Of a stretch of 21,906 nt of DNA, positions 1-5,924 are shown piece by piece. Position numbers and translations under genes: made by a program. Source of the stretch: a virus; IMG/VR virus record IMGVR_UViG_3300008262_000970, positions 1 to 21,906 of that record, one strand, 5' to 3'. Numbering within the stretch: position 1 is the stretch's first letter; every line of letters starts with the position of its first letter. The notes beneath the pieces were generated by a model. That model searched no databases. It had not been told where the DNA came from and worked only from the letters and a program-made list of their open reading frames with translations.

Positions 1-1
1 A

Positions 2-175
2 CTGTTACTCTGCAAGATCCCTGTTGAATTTATGGATCAGCGTAAGGCTTATTACGCCAAGGCCACAAAGGACAACATGGAAGCCGTAGATAACACGTTC
101 ATGAGAGAGAACGACCCGAGGATGCCGCTCTTTAAAGAGCGTTCTTCTAAAACGTCGTTCGGTAAAGGTAAATAA
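2..175 (+). CDS. C-terminal fragment of an unidentified capsid-module protein
   Basis: An open frame enters from the left edge and stops with TAA at 173-175, giving about 57 residues that end in Lys-Gly-rich SFGKGK. The visible part is hydrophilic and charged, with a probable helix around MDQRKAYYAKATKDNMEAV. The product is not recognised. It sits directly upstream of two virion protein genes including the major capsid protein, so a scaffold, protease or portal-associated role would fit, but this is only a context argument. The next gene starts 20 bases downstream. Confidence 0.7.
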   Translation: MLLCKIPVEFMDQRKAYYAKATKDNMEAVDNTFMRENDPRMPLFKERSSKTSFGKGK

Positions 176-195
176 ACTTTTAACGAGGTTAAAAA

Positions 196-798
196 ATGGC
201 ATATCCCACCGTATCAGGCCCTTACGGGCTTATTCCGATCAATTTGATCGGCGGTCAGGTATTTGCTGGTGCTACTCGTGAGATCCCCATTGGTTCCGGT
301 GAGACAACCGCTATTTTCTTTGGCGACGTTGTGAACCTGAACTCCGATGGTAATGTTACGAAACTAACCACCACAAGTTCTGGCTCTGTAGTTGGTGTTT
401 TCCTTGGTTGCACCTATGTCGATCCGACACTTGGTCTGACCTTCCGTCAGTCGTACCCCGGTGGCTTAACAAACTCCACAATGCAAGCGTATGTGCAGGA
501 CGATCCGGATGCTTTGTTTAAAGCCGCAGTGTGTGACACTGGCACCACAACCATCAGTTACTTAAATCGTACTGATGTTAACCGTAACGCTGCTCTGGTT
601 CAGAACACCGGTTCTACGACCACAGGTAACTCGGCTGTAGCCATCAATGATGCTACTGACACTACGACGACCCTGCCTGTTCGTATTGTTGATGTTGTAC
701 CTGAGACGGCAATTGCTGGCAATCCCGGTTCTTACACGGAAGTAATCGTGAAATGGAACTTTGGTGTGCACCGGTATTACAACGCCCTTGGCGTATAA
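196..798 (+). CDS. Phage virion structural protein, possible head decoration or fibre
   Basis: This 200-residue protein is rich in Gly, Thr, Val and Asn, with no signal peptide or membrane segment, and looks like an all-beta virion protein. It begins MAYPTVSGPYGLIPINLIGG and ends with an aromatic stretch, KWNFGVHRYY. The start is supported by GAGG at 185-188, seven bases before the ATG. It lies immediately before the major capsid gene with a 12-base gap, an arrangement common for minor head or decoration proteins. The exact role is not shown by any motif; structural protein is fairly sure, decoration is inference. Confidence 0.75.
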   Translation: MAYPTVSGPYGLIPINLIGGQVFAGATREIPIGSGETTAIFFGDVVNLNSDGNVTKLTTTSSGSVVGVFLGCTYVDPTLGLTFRQSYPGGLTNSTMQAYVQDDPDALFKAAVCDTGTTTISYLNRTDVNRNAALVQNTGSTTTGNSAVAINDATDTTTTLPVRIVDVVPETAIAGNPGSYTEVIVKWNFGVHRYYNALGV

Positions 799-810
799 GG
801 AGCATATTAA

Positions 811-1620
811 ATGGCTATTTCTCGTGCACAACTACTGAAGGAACTCCTCCCGGGACTGAACGCTTTGTTTGGTCTTGAGTATGCTCGCTACGGCGAAGAG
901 CATAAAGAGATTTTCGAAACCGAAACCTCTGAGCGTTCCCGCTACAACCACGAAACCATTGCTCTTGGCTTCTCGCTGACGGAAGAGGCAATTGAGGACA
1001 ACCTCTATGACTCCCTGTCCAGCCGGTACACCAAGGCTTTGGCCCGTGCTATGGCTTACACCAAGCAGACTAAGGCTGCTGCAATCCTGAACAACGGCTT
1101 TGACACCAATTATGACGGTGGCGATGGCGTAGAACTGTTCTCGACTGCTCACCCCCTAGTTTCTGGTGGCGTAAACAGCAACGAACCCGCAACTCCTGCC
1201 GACCTGTCTGAGACCTCCCTTGAGGCTGCTGTTATTCAGATCGCTGCTTGGACGGACGAGCGTGGCCTGCTGATCGCTGCAAAGCCGCGTAAATTGGTCG
1301 TTGCTCCTTCCAACATGTTCGTTGCGACTCGTATTCTTGAGACGGAACTGCGCGTTGCTACGGCTGACAACGACATCAACGCTCTGAAGAGCAATGGTTC
1401 GATCCCAGAAGGTTACTGTGTAAACCACTTCTTGACCGATCCTGATGCTTGGTTCTTGACGACTGACGTTCCTAACGGTCTGAAGCACTTCGTTCGTACC
1501 CCGATGGCAACATCGATGGACGGCGACTTCGACACCGGTAACGTTCGTTACAAGGCTCGTGAGCGTTATTCGTTCGGCTGGTCTGATCCGCTAGGCGTCT
1601 TCGGTTCACCGGGCGCTTAA
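811..1620 (+). CDS. Major capsid protein, HK97-fold type
   Basis: The 269-residue product reads like a small HK97-fold major head protein of the kind that needs no long cleaved N-terminal arm. An N-terminal helical part (residues 1-40) is followed by a long helix-rich segment with SLTEEAIEDNLYDSLSSRY and LARAMAYTKQTKAAAILNN. Then comes the characteristic GFDTNYDGGDGVELFSTAHP stretch at about residues 96-115, and later KLVVAPSNM and the C-terminal YSFGWSDPLGVFGS. AAGGAG at 797-802 lies eight bases before the ATG and overlaps the previous stop. A strong terminator follows within 10 bases, consistent with a highly expressed gene closing a transcript. Of the head genes here, this is the most confident assignment. 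Confidence 0.85.
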   Translation: MAISRAQLLKELLPGLNALFGLEYARYGEEHKEIFETETSERSRYNHETIALGFSLTEEAIEDNLYDSLSSRYTKALARAMAYTKQTKAAAILNNGFDTNYDGGDGVELFSTAHPLVSGGVNSNEPATPADLSETSLEAAVIQIAAWTDERGLLIAAKPRKLVVAPSNMFVATRILETELRVATADNDINALKSNGSIPEGYCVNHFLTDPDAWFLTTDVPNGLKHFVRTPMATSMDGDFDTGNVRYKARERYSFGWSDPLGVFGSPGA

Positions 1621-1626
1621 GTTGTA

Positions 1627-1659
1627 GGAGGGGGGGTTGCAAAACCCCCCTTTTGTTGT
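1627..1659 (+). terminator. Rho-independent terminator with GCAA tetraloop
   Basis: GGGGGGTT at 1631-1638 pairs with AACCCCCC at 1643-1650 around a GCAA loop (1639-1642), a GNRA tetraloop. The stem can extend outward by wobble pairs, and TTTTGTTG follows immediately from 1651. It starts seven bases after the capsid stop codon. This is a textbook intrinsic terminator and probably limits or attenuates read-through from the capsid gene into the next genes. Confidence 0.88.
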
Positions 1660-1670
1660 ATTCTGTAAGG

Positions 1671-1749
1671 ACTAGGATTTTACTCGTACCAACTGACCTA
1701 GCAGACTTAGTAGAGAGGGTACGAGGATGTGCTACTACACGAGGACAAT
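1671..1749 (+). promoter_or_regulatory. Untranslated leader with long inverted repeat
   Basis: CTCGTACC at 1683-1690 is complemented by GGTACGAG at 1718-1725. The 27-base loop contains an inner stem, ACTGA (1692-1696) with TTAGT (1707-1711), including one G-U pair. CTAGG (1672-1676) could instead pair with CCTAG (1697-1701), which excludes the inner stem. The hairpin lies between the terminator and the gene at 1750. It could be an RNA processing site, a stabilising 5' end or part of a promoter region. A candidate TTGTAT (1656-1661) and TTTACT (1679-1684) pair with a 17-base spacer is weak. The structure is seen in the sequence; the function is inference. Confidence 0.5.
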
Positions 1750-2205
1750 ATGGCAACTACTACCTTTTCCGGCCCAGTAAAGGCTGGCACAATCAAAGAT
1801 ACTACCGGTACCACGGTAGGCACCGACGTAGCAAACGTAGGTTTTGTTTTGATGGCTCAATCTGCCTTAATCGACATTATTGGCGCCACTTCAAACAACC
1901 AAGTCGTGGCTACTATCCCTGCAAACTCACAAATTGTTGACGTTATTCTGAACGTCGCAATTGTCAATAACGACACTGGTACAGCCACTGTTGAAGTTGG
2001 AACCTCTTCTGATGCTAATGCGTTTATTCCAAGCACTAGCGTTAAGGCTCTTGCGACCACTCGTGGAACTCTGGATACAGAAGCCACGAACGTCGGAACA
2101 ACAGATTTGCAGGTTCTAGTTGACTTTGCTGCCCAAAACGGTGACGGTACGACTGGTTCAGCAACGGTAACTGTTCTTTATATTCAGAACAACAACTTAG
2201 CGTAA
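1750..2205 (+). CDS. Beta-rich virion structural protein
   Basis: The 151-residue product starts MATTTFSGPVKAGTIKDTTG and is Thr/Val/Ala/Asn-rich with alternating hydrophobic strands, no cysteine and no membrane segment. It looks like a small jelly-roll or beta-sandwich virion protein. The start chosen is the ATG at 1750, with GAGG at 1741-1744. An in-frame GTG at 1729 would add seven residues but lies inside the leader hairpin region and has only a GAGG directly abutting it. It is the first gene after the terminator and leader and is followed by another small structural gene. Specific function unknown; head decoration or fibre are possibilities. Confidence 0.75.
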   Translation: MATTTFSGPVKAGTIKDTTGTTVGTDVANVGFVLMAQSALIDIIGATSNNQVVATIPANSQIVDVILNVAIVNNDTGTATVEVGTSSDANAFIPSTSVKALATTRGTLDTEATNVGTTDLQVLVDFAAQNGDGTTGSATVTVLYIQNNNLA

Positions 2206-2217
2206 TAGGAGGCTGAC

Positions 2218-2532
2218 ATGGCTTCCATGCAATATGATGTATTTGGCACAAAGCCGTTAACTGCTACTGGTAACTTTAAAGACCAGAACAATAACGACAT
2301 TAACCGGACTCGTATCAAAACCATATATGCGGTAAATGGTACGAACGCCGGGTCTGTCGTTATCCGCGAAGGCGGCGCTAGTGGTGACATCGTGCTTACT
2401 GTAAATACTGCCGCAAGTGGTACGGCTGGATACACCATTATCCCGTTACCGGGTGAAGGTATTCTGGTCAAAACCGGCACGTTACATGGCACTGTTACTG
2501 ACACAACCTCAATGGTACTTTTCTACGGATAA
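2218..2532 (+). CDS. Small virion-associated protein, function unknown
   Basis: This 104-residue protein has an excellent ribosome-binding site, AGGAGG at 2207-2212, five bases before the ATG. It begins MASMQYDVFGTKPLTATGNF and is mostly predicted beta strand with a GYTIIPLPGEGILVKTG segment near residues 70-90. There are no cysteines, signal peptide or membrane span. The strong translation signal and its place among head genes suggest a protein needed in many copies, such as a minor head or head-tail protein. No specific family recognised. Confidence 0.72.
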   Translation: MASMQYDVFGTKPLTATGNFKDQNNNDINRTRIKTIYAVNGTNAGSVVIREGGASGDIVLTVNTAASGTAGYTIIPLPGEGILVKTGTLHGTVTDTTSMVLFYG

Positions 2533-2540
2533 CCAAAAAA

Positions 2541-3278
2541 ATGCAAAATGAAAAAGGTTACACGTTGGCAGGCCGTCAGATTTTCTTTGGCATCCCTGCT
2601 TACGACCACAAAGTTTCACTCAAGCAAGCAATCTCACTTATGCGTTTTGCCCAACAAGCGCCGCAGCATGGGATTGACATTATGGTTGGAAGTATTTGTG
2701 GGTGCTCGGTAGTTTCCCGGGCACGTAATCTTTTAGTTCAGGATTTTTTGGAGTCTAACGCTACAGAGTTGATGTTCATTGATGCGGACATTAACTTCCA
2801 GCCAGAAGACATTATTCGGCTAATGGCATGGATTTCTGAGCCAAATATCGACATTGCTGCCGGTATCCCCTGCGCCAGAAAGACCGAAAAGACCTATATC
2901 GTCAAGTTAGACGAAGATGGGAACGGCGTCACTATGAACGGCATGGGGCTAGTACGCGCGCAACGTGTGGCTACCGCCTTCATGATGATTAAGCGTGAAG
3001 TCATTGAGAAGTTGATTAAAGACAACCCCCAGTGGAATTACTGGGATAACAAGACCGAGCGCACGCTGTCTGCCATTTTTGACTTTGCGGTTAAAGATAA
3101 CTCCTACGTGGGTGAAGACTACCTATTCTGTGACCGCGCCCGTGCGGCAGGTTTCCAAGTCTGGGTAGACCCAACTATTAAGTTGGGGCACATGGGAGTT
3201 CAAGAGTACGAGGGTGATTATGGCAATGAAGCCTTCTACCCACGGCTCGTTAAAGATGGAAAAGTGGCAAATGGCTAA
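2541..3278 (+). CDS. GT-A fold glycosyltransferase-like protein
   Basis: The 245-residue product has the layout of a GT-A (GT2-like) glycosyltransferase. It has a first strand IFFGIPAYD (residues 14-22), a GSICGCSVVSRARNLLVQDFL segment, and a DxD metal/nucleotide-sugar motif in MFIDADINF (D81, D83). YVGEDYLFCDRARAAGF (from about residue 189) resembles the acidic acceptor-side motif of this fold, and H217 in LGHMG may be the third metal ligand. It would transfer a sugar from a nucleotide-sugar donor; the acceptor is unknown and could be a virion protein or host surface glycan. No Shine-Dalgarno is obvious before the ATG, which lies eight bases after the previous stop. The last eight bases overlap the next gene. 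Confidence 0.78.
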   Translation: MQNEKGYTLAGRQIFFGIPAYDHKVSLKQAISLMRFAQQAPQHGIDIMVGSICGCSVVSRARNLLVQDFLESNATELMFIDADINFQPEDIIRLMAWISEPNIDIAAGIPCARKTEKTYIVKLDEDGNGVTMNGMGLVRAQRVATAFMMIKREVIEKLIKDNPQWNYWDNKTERTLSAIFDFAVKDNSYVGEDYLFCDRARAAGFQVWVDPTIKLGHMGVQEYEGDYGNEAFYPRLVKDGKVANG

Positions 3279-3525
3279 GACTCCTGCGTGGCAACGCAAA
3301 GAGGGTAAGAACCCAAAAGGTGGGCTAAATGCTAAGGGAAGGGCATCGTATAACGCTGCTAACCCCGGTAAGCCCGGCTTGAAGGCTCCGCAACCCGAAG
3401 GCGGCTCACGTAAGAAGTCATTCTGTGCCCGCATGACGGGTATGAAGAAGAAATTAACCAGCGCTAAAACCGCTAACGATCCAAACAGCCGTATCAATAA
3501 AAGCCTGCGGGCGTGGAAGTGCTGA
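3271..3525 (+). CDS. Small basic phage protein (DUF6321-like)
   Basis: This 84-residue, strongly basic protein starts MAKTPAWQRKEGKNPKGG. It carries NAKGRASYNAA, then QPEGGSRKKSFCARMTGMKK, and ends SLRAWKC. These blocks match, from memory, a widespread uncharacterised phage family that I associate with DUF6321. Cys 52 and the C-terminal Cys are the only cysteines. The ATG at 3271 overlaps the glycosyltransferase stop by eight bases; GGAAAAG just upstream can serve as ribosome-binding site. An upstream in-frame start at 3214 would overlap that gene by 65 bases and is less likely. Function unknown; it opens the run of small basic genes. Confidence 0.78.
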   Translation: MAKTPAWQRKEGKNPKGGLNAKGRASYNAANPGKPGLKAPQPEGGSRKKSFCARMTGMKKKLTSAKTANDPNSRINKSLRAWKC

Positions 3526-3526
3526 C

Positions 3527-3769
3527 ATGGAACAGTTTTTCTTAGTTGGGTGGTCTGCCCTACTAACTGCTTTTGTAGCAGTAGTTGGGTTTATTGCCCG
3601 TGAAAAGAACGAGAAATTAAAAGATCTCGAAGATAAAGTTAATAACGCTAGAGTGGAGGTGGCCCGTGAAAACGCTACTAAAACAGAAATTGCACAACTT
3701 GTTGAACACTTTGACACAAGGTTTAACCGCCTTGAAATCAAAATTGATGGCCTTATTTCAAAGGGGTAA
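3527..3769 (+). CDS. Small membrane protein with coiled coil
   Basis: The 80-residue product has one clear membrane segment at residues 5-23 (FLVGWSALLTAFVAVVGFI). A highly charged helix follows, with heptad-like spacing (NEKLKDLEDKVNNARVEVA, then HFDTRFNRLEIKIDGL). It probably sits in the inner membrane with a cytoplasmic or periplasmic coiled coil. Such proteins occur as lysis accessories (holin-like, XhlA-like, spanin-like), but nothing here decides between them, and the clear lysis genes are 13 kb away. It is the only membrane protein in the small-gene cassette, one base after the previous stop and touching the next start. Confidence 0.65.
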   Translation: MEQFFLVGWSALLTAFVAVVGFIAREKNEKLKDLEDKVNNARVEVARENATKTEIAQLVEHFDTRFNRLEIKIDGLISKG

Positions 3770-3961
3770 ATGATGCTAAAAGACATTCCGGAAGATAATA
3801 CCGGACTTCCTAATCTACCTGAAGCTGTTCGCAACAAAATGGGGTACAAGCGTAGCGGTGGCAAGATCCCTACTATGAAAAAAGGAGGTTCCGTTGGCTC
3901 GGCTTCTAAACGTGCTGATGGAATTGCTATGCGCGGTAAGACTAAAGGACGGATGGTGTAA
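3770..3961 (+). CDS. Small basic protein with ADG-A-GKT C-terminal tag
   Basis: This 63-residue Lys/Gly-rich protein has a mildly acidic N-terminus (MMLKDIPEDNTGLPNLPEAV), a GGKIPTMKKGGSVG linker and a C-terminal tag, SKRADGIAMRGKTKGRMV. The ATG directly abuts the previous TAA, so translation is probably coupled; an ATG follows as the second codon. The tag is almost identical to that of the next gene. It appears to be a separate small gene rather than noise, because the tag is preserved while codons differ. Function unknown. A nucleic-acid-binding or virion-packaged role is suggested only by charge and location. Confidence 0.7.
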   Translation: MMLKDIPEDNTGLPNLPEAVRNKMGYKRSGGKIPTMKKGGSVGSASKRADGIAMRGKTKGRMV

Positions 3962-4541
3962 TCATGGCTGACGATAAAAGAATTGAAGGCCGCACTACTT
4001 ATATAGAAGAGAACATGAAGGATGGGGTTCTTAAAGATCTTGTTATGAAAGTTAGCAAGATGGGTGATGCTGTTGGGTTTACTCAAGAAGACAAGTACAA
4101 GGGTAAAACCAGAGAAGAGGTAGCCAAGAAATCTGCGCCTGAGAAAAAGCGGGCTGGTGGCGCTGTTAAGTCATCCGCCTCTAAGCGAGCCGACGGTGTT
4201 GCTATGCGCGGTAAAACTCGCGGAAGGATGGTGTGATGCCAGCCGTATCAGCCAAGCAAGAAAGGTTTATGCAAGCAGTGGCTAATAACCCAAAGTTTGC
4301 AAAAAAGGTGGGCGTACCAACGTCCGTAGGCAAAGAGTTCACTAAAAAGGAAGGTGGAGTCATGAAAGAGTCAAAGGCAATGATGAAGAAGGAAGTGTCC
4401 TTTATGAAGAAAAAGGGCGCCCCCAAGTCCATGCTCAAGCATGAAATGAAAGAAGCCGGTATGAAGAAGATGCGTGCTGGTGGTCTAGCTGGCGGTCATA
4501 AATCTGCTGATGGCGTTGCTAAAAAAGGCAAAACCAAAGGC
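3899..4541 (+). repeat. Three copies of a C-terminal peptide tag in consecutive genes
   Basis: Copy 1 is 3899-3961, copy 2 is 4174-4236 and a more diverged core copy is 4506-4541 (ADGVAKKGKTKG). Copies 1 and 2 encode 20 residues each and share 18. Comparing their codons, nine differ synonymously and only two change the residue (Ile/Val and Lys/Arg). Copies 1 and 2 end exactly at the stop codon. Copy 3 is followed by a Lys/Met/Gly tail. This is a protein-level repeat maintained by selection rather than a recent DNA duplication. Confidence 0.8.
3964..4236 (+). CDS. Small basic protein with ADG-A-GKT C-terminal tag
   Basis: The 90-residue product has an N-terminal helical part unlike its neighbour (ADDKRIEGRTTYIEENMKDG, then LVMKVSKMGDAVGF). 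A KKRAGGAVK linker leads to the C-terminal tag SKRADGVAMRGKTRGRMV. It differs from the preceding protein everywhere except the tag, so the two look like different proteins carrying the same terminal peptide. The gene starts two bases after the previous stop and its TGA overlaps the next ATG. No enzymatic motif is seen. Confidence 0.7.
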   Translation: MADDKRIEGRTTYIEENMKDGVLKDLVMKVSKMGDAVGFTQEDKYKGKTREEVAKKSAPEKKRAGGAVKSSASKRADGVAMRGKTRGRMV

Positions 4542-4580
4542 AAAGAAGTAAAAATGATGGGCGGCGGGATGTACAAATGA
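4236..4580 (+). CDS. Lys/Met-rich phage protein, third carrier of the tag
   Basis: The 114-residue product begins MPAVSAKQERFMQAVANNP and continues FAKKVGVPTSVGKEF, a block I recognise from many uncultured-phage genomes without a known function. The middle is unusually rich in Lys and Met (KAMMKKEVSFMKKKG, then MKEAGMKKM). The C-terminus has the ADGVAKKGKTKG core followed by KEVKMMGGGMYK. The ATG at 4236 overlaps the previous TGA; the in-frame GTG one codon earlier is a less likely start. Strong positive charge would suit binding DNA or an acidic partner. Function unknown. Confidence 0.72.
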   Translation: MPAVSAKQERFMQAVANNPKFAKKVGVPTSVGKEFTKKEGGVMKESKAMMKKEVSFMKKKGAPKSMLKHEMKEAGMKKMRAGGLAGGHKSADGVAKKGKTKGKEVKMMGGGMYK

Positions 4581-4858
4581 GGCCAAGCCGGGGGATGGGG
4601 GTAATTAACCCCTCTAAAATGCCGAAGGCCAAGACGATCACCCGTAAGGATGATCCGAATAAGGTCAAGATGTTTGCTGAAGGCGGTGAGTCTAAGGTAA
4701 ACGAGGCTGGTAATTACACCAAACCCGGCATGCGTAAGCGCGTGTTTGAAAGTATTAAGGCTGGTGGCAAGGGCGGTGCTCCGGGTCAATGGAGTGCCCG
4801 TAAAGCCCAGATGCTGGCTTTGCAGTATAAAAAATCTGGTGGTGGGTATAGAGATTGA
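4577..4858 (+). CDS. Small basic protein with GAPGQWSARKAQ motif
   Basis: This 93-residue basic protein carries RGMGVINPSKMPKAK, RKDDPNKVKMF and NEAGNYTKPGMRKRVFESIK. The GGKGGAPGQWSARKAQMLA block and GGGYRD end follow. The GQWSARKAQ block is a recurring element of an uncharacterised phage family (possibly DUF5872, from memory). In phages I recall, this block is often fused to the sequence encoded by the next gene. It starts in an ATGA overlap with the preceding gene and ends in a TTGA overlap with the following one, so it is translationally coupled on both sides. Function unknown. Confidence 0.75.
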   Translation: MRPSRGMGVINPSKMPKAKTITRKDDPNKVKMFAEGGESKVNEAGNYTKPGMRKRVFESIKAGGKGGAPGQWSARKAQMLALQYKKSGGGYRD

Positions 4859-5109
4859 AAGCGCCCCAAAAAAGTCTGAAGGCATGGACAGAACAAAAGT
4901 GGAGAACTAAGAGTGGCAAACCTTCTACGCAAGGATCGCAGGCTACAGGGGAAAGATACCTCCCAAGCAGCGCCATCAAAGCGCTCTCCCCGCAAGAGTA
5001 CGCCGCGACCACGAAAGCCAAAAGAGCCGGTAAAGCAGCCGGAAAGCAGTTCGTCGCCCAGCCTAAAAGAGTGGCTAAAAAAGTTGCTCCGCATAGAAAG
5101 ATAGGATGA
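4855..5109 (+). CDS. Small basic protein starting at TTG, other half of a split family
   Basis: The 84-residue product starts KAPQKSLKAWTEQKW after the initiator, followed by TKSGKPSTQGSQATGERYLP, ALSPQEYAATTKAKR and a basic tail. These blocks match a common uncharacterised phage domain. There is no in-frame ATG, so the only early start is TTG at 4855, in a TTGA overlap with the previous stop. That suggests termination-reinitiation, unless a one-base indel has split a single gene. The frame is closed by TAG at 4849 just upstream, so a frameshift further back cannot produce a fusion. Ends before another small gene. Confidence 0.72.
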   Translation: MKAPQKSLKAWTEQKWRTKSGKPSTQGSQATGERYLPSSAIKALSPQEYAATTKAKRAGKAAGKQFVAQPKRVAKKVAPHRKIG

Positions 5110-5110
5110 T

Positions 5111-5284
5111 ATGGCTGAAAAGTGGATCCAAAAGGCTATCAAAAAGCCCGGTGCCTTGAAGAAATCTTTAGGGGTCAAGGCTGGTGAGAAAATCCCGGCA
5201 AAGAAACTTGCTACAGCGGCTAAAGCCCCCGGCAAACTGGGCCAGCGTGCCCGTTTAGCGCAAACACTTAAGAAGATGAAATGA
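5111..5284 (+). CDS. 57-residue basic protein, WIQKAIKKPGAL family
   Basis: The ATG at 5111, preceded by AGGA at 5103-5106, opens a 57-residue frame ending with TGA at 5282-5284. The product begins MAEKWIQKAIKKPGALKK, continues GVKAGEKIPAKKL and ends GQRARLAQTLKKMK. The KW-IQ-AIKKPGAL and RARLAxTLK blocks recur in many phage genomes as small proteins or domains of unknown function. It starts one base after the previous stop and its stop overlaps the following ATG. Net charge is strongly positive. Confidence 0.75.
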   Translation: MAEKWIQKAIKKPGALKKSLGVKAGEKIPAKKLATAAKAPGKLGQRARLAQTLKKMK

Positions 5285-5325
5285 GTACAACTGGGACGAC
5301 CACTTTTAACCTAGAATTGATTTGA
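5281..5325 (+). pseudogene. Orphan N-terminus of a head-tail adaptor gene
   Basis: The ATG at 5281 sits in an ATGA overlap with the previous gene and encodes only MSTTGTTTFNLELI before TGA at 5323-5325. This is the typical start of an adaptor/stopper protein that I know from related phages, in which roughly 60-75 more residues normally follow before the segment resumed in another frame at 5328. The junction reads GAATTGATTTGATGG, with two adjacent TTGAT copies, as expected for a deletion between short repeats. Evidence for the broken state is the comparison with the recalled family layout plus this scar. Confidence 0.6.
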
Positions 5326-5924
5326 TGGACATGGTGATTCGTACCCAGACCGGTATTAATCAGTCAGACATTAATATCAACCGAATTTCTAGCAGCACCT
5401 ACTCTACGATCCCCAACAAGAACGCTCAAGGCCGACCCATTCAGGTCTGGATTAACCGGCAGACTGGGTACAGTTATCTTTCTAATGTCACCTTGAGCGG
5501 CAACATTACGTCCTCGGATACGACCATAACTCTGAGTTCTACGGCTGATCTAGCCAATGTAGGCTTTATTCAGATTGGGTCAGAAGTCATTGGATACAGC
5601 GGAGTTAGCGTAACTGCTCCTCTAAATCAACTCCAGAACTGCGTGCGGGGCGTAAATGGTACAACGGCTGCTGCCCATACATCGGGCGCGGCAATAACGG
5701 TACAGAACCTGCCATCGGTTAACGTCTGGCCCGCCCCAGATCAAGGATCTACAGCGGCTCCTTACTACACATTTGTTTACTGGCGCTTGCGTCGGATGCA
5801 GGATGCCGGTAATGGTACGTCCACAGAAGATATTCCAATTGGTGGGCTATGTCAGGGCCAAAGTTTGCTTCTGGTAAAAAGGCAATATCGGAGTGCGATA
5901 GATGCGGTTTTCAGTACAAGTTAA
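5325..5924 (+). CDS. Truncated head-tail adaptor-like protein with inserted beta module
   Basis: The open frame gives 199 residues. DMVIRTQTGINQSDIN, RISSSTYSTIPNKNAQGRPI and YTFVYWRLRRMQDAGNG belong to a head-tail adaptor family (gp4/tail tubular A-like). Between RPIQVWINRQ and VNVWPAPDQG lies an insert of about 75 residues (5475-5708) with TLSGNITSSDTTITL and RGVNGTTAAAHTSG, resembling a beta-sandwich module of phage fibres. The N-terminal part is missing and no Shine-Dalgarno precedes the ATG; TTG at 5322 is an alternative start. After EDIP the family C-terminus is also absent: the last 27 residues are an out-of-frame reading of the next gene. Probably non-functional or a reduced protein. 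Confidence 0.6.
   Translation: MDMVIRTQTGINQSDININRISSSTYSTIPNKNAQGRPIQVWINRQTGYSYLSNVTLSGNITSSDTTITLSSTADLANVGFIQIGSEVIGYSGVSVTAPLNQLQNCVRGVNGTTAAAHTSGAAITVQNLPSVNVWPAPDQGSTAAPYYTFVYWRLRRMQDAGNGTSTEDIPIGGLCQGQSLLLVKRQYRSAIDAVFSTS

Noticed and set aside
5-202. Minus-strand open frames throughout, for example 5-202, 3454-4086, 4786-5235 and 9061-9468
   Set aside because: All lie opposite well-supported plus-strand genes, lack recognisable domains, and no minus-strand gene cluster or promoter is seen.
1656-1684. A sigma70-type promoter, TTGTAT with TTTACT at 17-base spacing
   Set aside because: Only three of six and four of six bases match consensus; kept as a note in the leader entry and not called.
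1729-1749. GTG start for the gene called at 1750
   Set aside because: The added seven residues are unlike the family-style MATTTFSG start, and the ATG has a usable GAGG upstream.
4825-4860. Programmed -1 frameshift at the A-rich run before the split pair
   Set aside because: The run TATAAAAAATCT does not place a canonical slippery heptamer in the zero frame, and the target frame has a TAG at 4849, so slippage there could not give a fusion.
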